In this document: piece after piece, positions 61,049-64,000 of the stretch
Layout: each line of letters begins with the position of its first letter
Position numbering within the stretch: position 1 is the first letter of the stretch
Source of the DNA: Daphnia pulex
Taxonomy: Eukaryota; Arthropoda; Branchiopoda; Diplostraca; Daphniidae
Direction of reading: 5' to 3'
Assembly (NCBI RefSeq): GCF_021134715.1
Contig: NC_060026.1
Location: 11,895,001-11,959,000 of the forward strand
Length of the DNA: 64,000 bases
Position numbers and translations under genes: made by a program
Notes under the pieces: generated by a model
What the model saw: only the letters and a program-made list of their open reading frames with translations
Database searches by the model: none
Told to the model about the DNA's origin: nothing

Positions 61049-61555
61049 GTTGATGGGGGGAAACTTATTTCTGCAAATTAATGTTAACAAAAATTGAGTA
61101 ATATTTAGAGACCAACAATAATTCCCCAGAAAAAATTTTTAGCTTTTAGTATGACTGTTATTGGTTGGCTGGTTTTGTGTAAACGCCGTAAGATGACTGA
61201 ATAAATATTATGAGTTTATGACCCAACTTTAAAATTATAAATTGTGATATTAGATTAGGTTTTTTAACCAACTGAAATGGCGACCGAATACTATAGTAAG
61301 AAAAGTAGCAATTTCACGGTTTGGATAACGAACAACACCGAATAAAAGAATAAATAATTTAAAATAAAGAATAAAAATATTGTGCGATTGATAATGATTT
61401 ATATTCAAATGACTCAATATGGTACATAAGTTGAGCATCTGAGAAACTACAAGGTCAACAGACTCGTGCTATTGGATATAAAAGTAAGAATAAGTGTTGA
61501 TAGCTGGGTCTTTCTATACCTCAGTCCTTAATGTTTGAAAAATTATAAGGACGAA
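61049..61555. other. 3' regions of the CUB gene and ferritin 1 (convergent)
   Basis: AATAAA at 61200-61205 is a likely polyadenylation signal for the CUB gene. On the minus strand the ferritin 3' untranslated region also ends here. No gene is seen. Confidence 0.5.
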
Positions 61556-62209
61556 TTAGGACTGCAGTTCCTTGTCATACAGGAAGACACCTAGACCATC
61601 TCCAACACGGACCAAGTTGGTGTGGTGTTTGGCCAACTTGTTGATAGACTCCACTTGTTCATCCAAGAAATGCTCCTCCAAATAGTTGGTAAGATGGGGG
61701 TCTTCATGGCTACTAGCCACCTTGTGCAAATCTAGCAGAGACTAGAAAAGAAAAAAAAACATTCAGTCCCTTAATTCTGAAATAAAATCTATAGTGTGAA
61801 AAATGTAATACCTGGTTGACTTGTTTTTCCAGATTGAGAACAAATTCAATTGCGACTAGAGGAGTTGCCCATTCTTGTTGAGCTGGACGGTTAATAGCAG
61901 AAAATACAACTCGTCCTCCACGAAGATTCTGATATTTCATGAGTTTTTCAGCATGTTCGTGTTCTTCTTCAGAACTTTCTTTGAAAAATTTGGCAAATCC
62001 TTTGAGAGCTACGTCGTCACGATCGTAATAGGACGCCTATAGAGAAAGAAATGGTTGATTGAAAATGTAAAGACGCAAAAAAGAAGAACGCAGTTTTGAT
62101 AACTTACCAGAGCCATGTACTGGTAATGAGCATTGAGCTCAATGTTGATCTGCTTGTTGATGCAGGCTTCAGACTCCTCATGGTAGTTTTGACGAACTTT
62201 GTTGGCCAT
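61556..62209 (-). CDS. Ferritin heavy chain-like, cytosolic (gene 1, frameshifted in last exon)
   Basis: Ferritin stores iron in a 24-subunit shell and oxidises Fe(II) at the ferroxidase centre. Exons on the minus strand: 62209-62108, 62036-61812, 61742-61556. No signal peptide, so it is of the cytosolic type. Ferroxidase ligands are visible: Glu and Tyr in [10 protein letters not shown] and the Glu/His of EEEHEHA. The last exon is 187 bases, one more than the 186 in the neighbouring paralogue. A run of four T (61681-61684, minus strand TATTTTGG) has one T too many in the codons for NYLEEHF. As written, the frame shifts and stops soon after, losing the end of helix D and helix E. The rest of the exon is well conserved to KELQS. 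Confidence 0.85.
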
Positions 62210-62275
62210 TTTTTCTTGAGTTTGAAGAAATTGGGTCGCTTAATTGGAAAATATTGTAAAAGAGAGTTGGAAATC

Positions 62276-62307
62276 CTGCTTGTTCGTGCACTGACGAAGC
62301 TAAACAG
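62276..62307 (-). promoter_or_regulatory. Iron-responsive element in ferritin 1 leader
   Basis: On the minus strand the hairpin has a perfect 5-bp upper stem (TTCGT/ACGAA) closing the canonical six-base loop CAGTGC. Below it are an AGC/C internal loop, as in ferritin elements, and a 6-bp lower stem (CTGTTT/AAGCAG, one wobble). It lies about 65-100 bases before the ATG and a few bases after the predicted start. Iron regulatory protein would bind it at low iron and block translation. Confidence 0.88.
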
Positions 62308-62337
62308 ACGAATGACAGGAGATGCGTCAAAGCAGCC

Positions 62338-62344
62338 TTATATA
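62338..62344 (-). promoter_or_regulatory. TATA box of ferritin 1
   Basis: Minus strand TATATAA followed by GG. It predicts transcription from about 62313, so the iron-responsive element would be cap-proximal, as needed for translational control. Confidence 0.6.
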
Positions 62345-63268
62345 CTACATCCCTTCGATGTTGCCAAGCAATCGATAGCGCGGGCGTTGGGTTTCTTTTG
62401 AAAACGCCAACTCACGCTCACTTGCAACTACTGCGCTGAAATACGTCATTCGTATTGCACGTGATAGCTATGCTGTGTACACGTCGCAGAACGCGTATAG
62501 AACCGGCTTCAACTAGTTTTTAATTTCGTTTAACTTTTTTTCATTTATTTGCAGCGCATTTGAGTAGAGTTGTTAATTTTACTTGATTTTTATTTTTCAC
62601 AAACAGACTGTGTTATGTCTTCTAAAAATTCAGCCATCTATAATATGATGAAAAAAGTAAAGCGAAAAAATGATGCAAAAAACTGGCAAATTGCGCAGAA
62701 TGTGTACGTGACGTTTCAACACTTTTGCCCAGTTCAGTTTCGAGATAACAAGCTCGTATCCTTTACCACCGAGTTTGTCACCGTTCAAACAGTCTCACAT
62801 TTAACATTTTTCCCATGATATTGCGCCATAAAGCAATATGCTGCTTGAATACGTCAATCAACGGAAATCCAAGCAAACAGACGCATTTGGCATTTCGACC
62901 TGAAACAACAACAGGGCTGACGGTAAGTCGACGAAAGATAATCGTGTTTTGACGTTTAAATTTATTATTTTATTATGTACTTAATTCGTGGCGGTTATAT
63001 TGTCAGTCAAATTTTGAAAAAGTAAAAATTAACAAAATTCTGCATTTTGATAACTGATTTTATTTTAATGCCCCACTTTATTTAATGATTCTCAATTGTA
63101 TTTTGCGAGATTCTACTATACATTTAACACACACCGACGAGAATTTCGACTTTTTATCTGCAATAAGTTTTACATCGTTAATCCATCAACAGATTCAGTC
63201 GTATTATTGCCATCAGTCATAATAATAGGCTAGGCCTAGTTAACTGACTTTAATTTATTGATTTCAGT
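62345..63268. other. Region between the two ferritin genes
   Basis: Holds the distal ferritin 1 promoter and the 3' end of ferritin 2. The frame at 62570-62818 on the plus strand has a plausible acceptor and a start MSSKNSAIYNMMKKVK, but no recognisable domain, so it is not called as a gene. Confidence 0.35.
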
Positions 63269-63946
63269 TTAACAATGCAGTTCCTTGTCATAGAGGAACA
63301 CTCCGACGCCATCTCCCAAACGGACTAAGTTGGTGTGATGTTTGGCCAGCTCGTTAATAGACTCTACCTGATCCTTCAAAAATTCACCTTCAAGATAGTG
63401 GCAAAGGTGAGGATCGTTGCGCTTGGATCCCATAGCGTGCAAGTCCAATAGTGACTGCACATTTAAACACATTTATGACATTTAACCGTTACAAAGTTTA
63501 AACGTTACAAGTTGGGTTATAATTGACTAGACACTCAATAGTGACTTACTTGATTGACTTTCTTTTCTAAATTGAGGGCGAATTCGATGGCTGCCAGAGG
63601 AGATGGCCATTCTTGTTCAGCGGGAGGGCCAACTTCGTTCAAAACCACACGCCCTCCTCGAAGATTCTGATACTGGATCAGCTTCTGAGCGTGCTCATTT
63701 TCCTCTTCGGCAATTTTCTTGAAGAATTTTGAAAAGCCGCTCAAAGCTACATCATCACGACCGTAAAATGCGCCCTGTATTAATTTGAATTAGTAAGATT
63801 TTTAAGACTTGAAGTTGAATGACTTAATTAGGATTTCAACTCACCAAGGCCAAATATTGGTAGTAAGCGTTCAGCTCGACGTTGATCTGCCTATTCACGA
63901 GAGCTTCAGACTCTTCGTGATAGTTTTGGCGACTTTTACTGGACAT
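63269..63946 (-). CDS. Ferritin heavy chain-like, cytosolic (gene 2)
   Basis: Three exons on the minus strand keep frame: 63946-63845, 63774-63550, 63454-63269, giving about 170 residues, the usual length. Ferroxidase ligands are in place: Glu24 and Tyr31 in NVELNAYYQY, Glu59 and His62 in EEENEHA, the Glu in helix C (AAIEFALNLEK) and Gln in KDQVESINELAKHH. No signal peptide is present, so it is cytosolic. Intron positions match gene 1, so the two are tandem duplicates. Only about 54 bases of leader lie within the window; no iron-responsive element is seen in them, but one may lie beyond the edge or in an upstream exon. Confidence 0.93.
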
Positions 63947-64000
63947 TTTCTTGTAGAAATTTGTTTCAAATGTGGATGTCAAGCTTTATTATTTAAGTTC

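Noticed and set aside
62570-62818. 82-codon ORF between the ferritin genes
   Set aside because: Lys-rich start looks protein-like but nothing else supports it; no partner exon was found.

Overview
The window looks like crustacean nuclear DNA, most likely from a water flea (Daphnia or a close relative). Genes are compact, with many short introns of mostly 55-90 bp that follow the GT-AG rule. Gene families that fit this group include tandem arthropod-type ABCH transporters, an annulin-like transglutaminase, C1q-domain proteins with coiled-coil stems, and a CUB protein of arthropod type. The species is an inference from gene content, not from a search.

Layout. 0.2-4.4 kb: transglutaminase (+, 19 coding exons). 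5.5-7.0 kb: delta-9 acyl-CoA desaturase (-), convergent with it. 7-12.9 kb: no confident gene, one dispersed repeat. 12.9-19.3 kb: two head-to-head C1q genes that share their C-terminal modules and 3' flanks but have unrelated N-termini. 21-43.3 kb: three tandem ABCH half-transporters on the minus strand (A, B, C). A fatty acyl-CoA reductase and a fucosyltransferase relic lie between B and C. 46.9-48.8 kb: acid lipase (+). 51.5-53.1 kb: rhodopsin-type GPCR (-) with an in-frame stop. 54.3-56.1 kb: a transposon-like element with about 565-bp terminal inverted repeats and a 6-bp target duplication. 58.7-61.0 kb: secreted CUB protein (+). 61.6-63.9 kb: two tandem ferritin heavy-chain genes (-). 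The first has a convincing iron-responsive element close to a TATA promoter.

How the genes may work together. Desaturase, fatty acyl-CoA reductase and three ABCH transporters could serve synthesis and export of surface lipids, and transglutaminase cross-links cuticle or clot protein. This link is inferred from family knowledge; the sequence shows only proximity. The C1q and CUB proteins are secreted and may act in recognition or immunity.

Exon junctions were worked out by hand from reading frame, splice signals and paralogue comparison. Three genes carry single lesions: C1q gene 1 and ferritin 1 have frameshifts, and the GPCR has a stop. These may be assembly errors or real null alleles. No rRNA, CRISPR array or convincing intact tRNA was seen.
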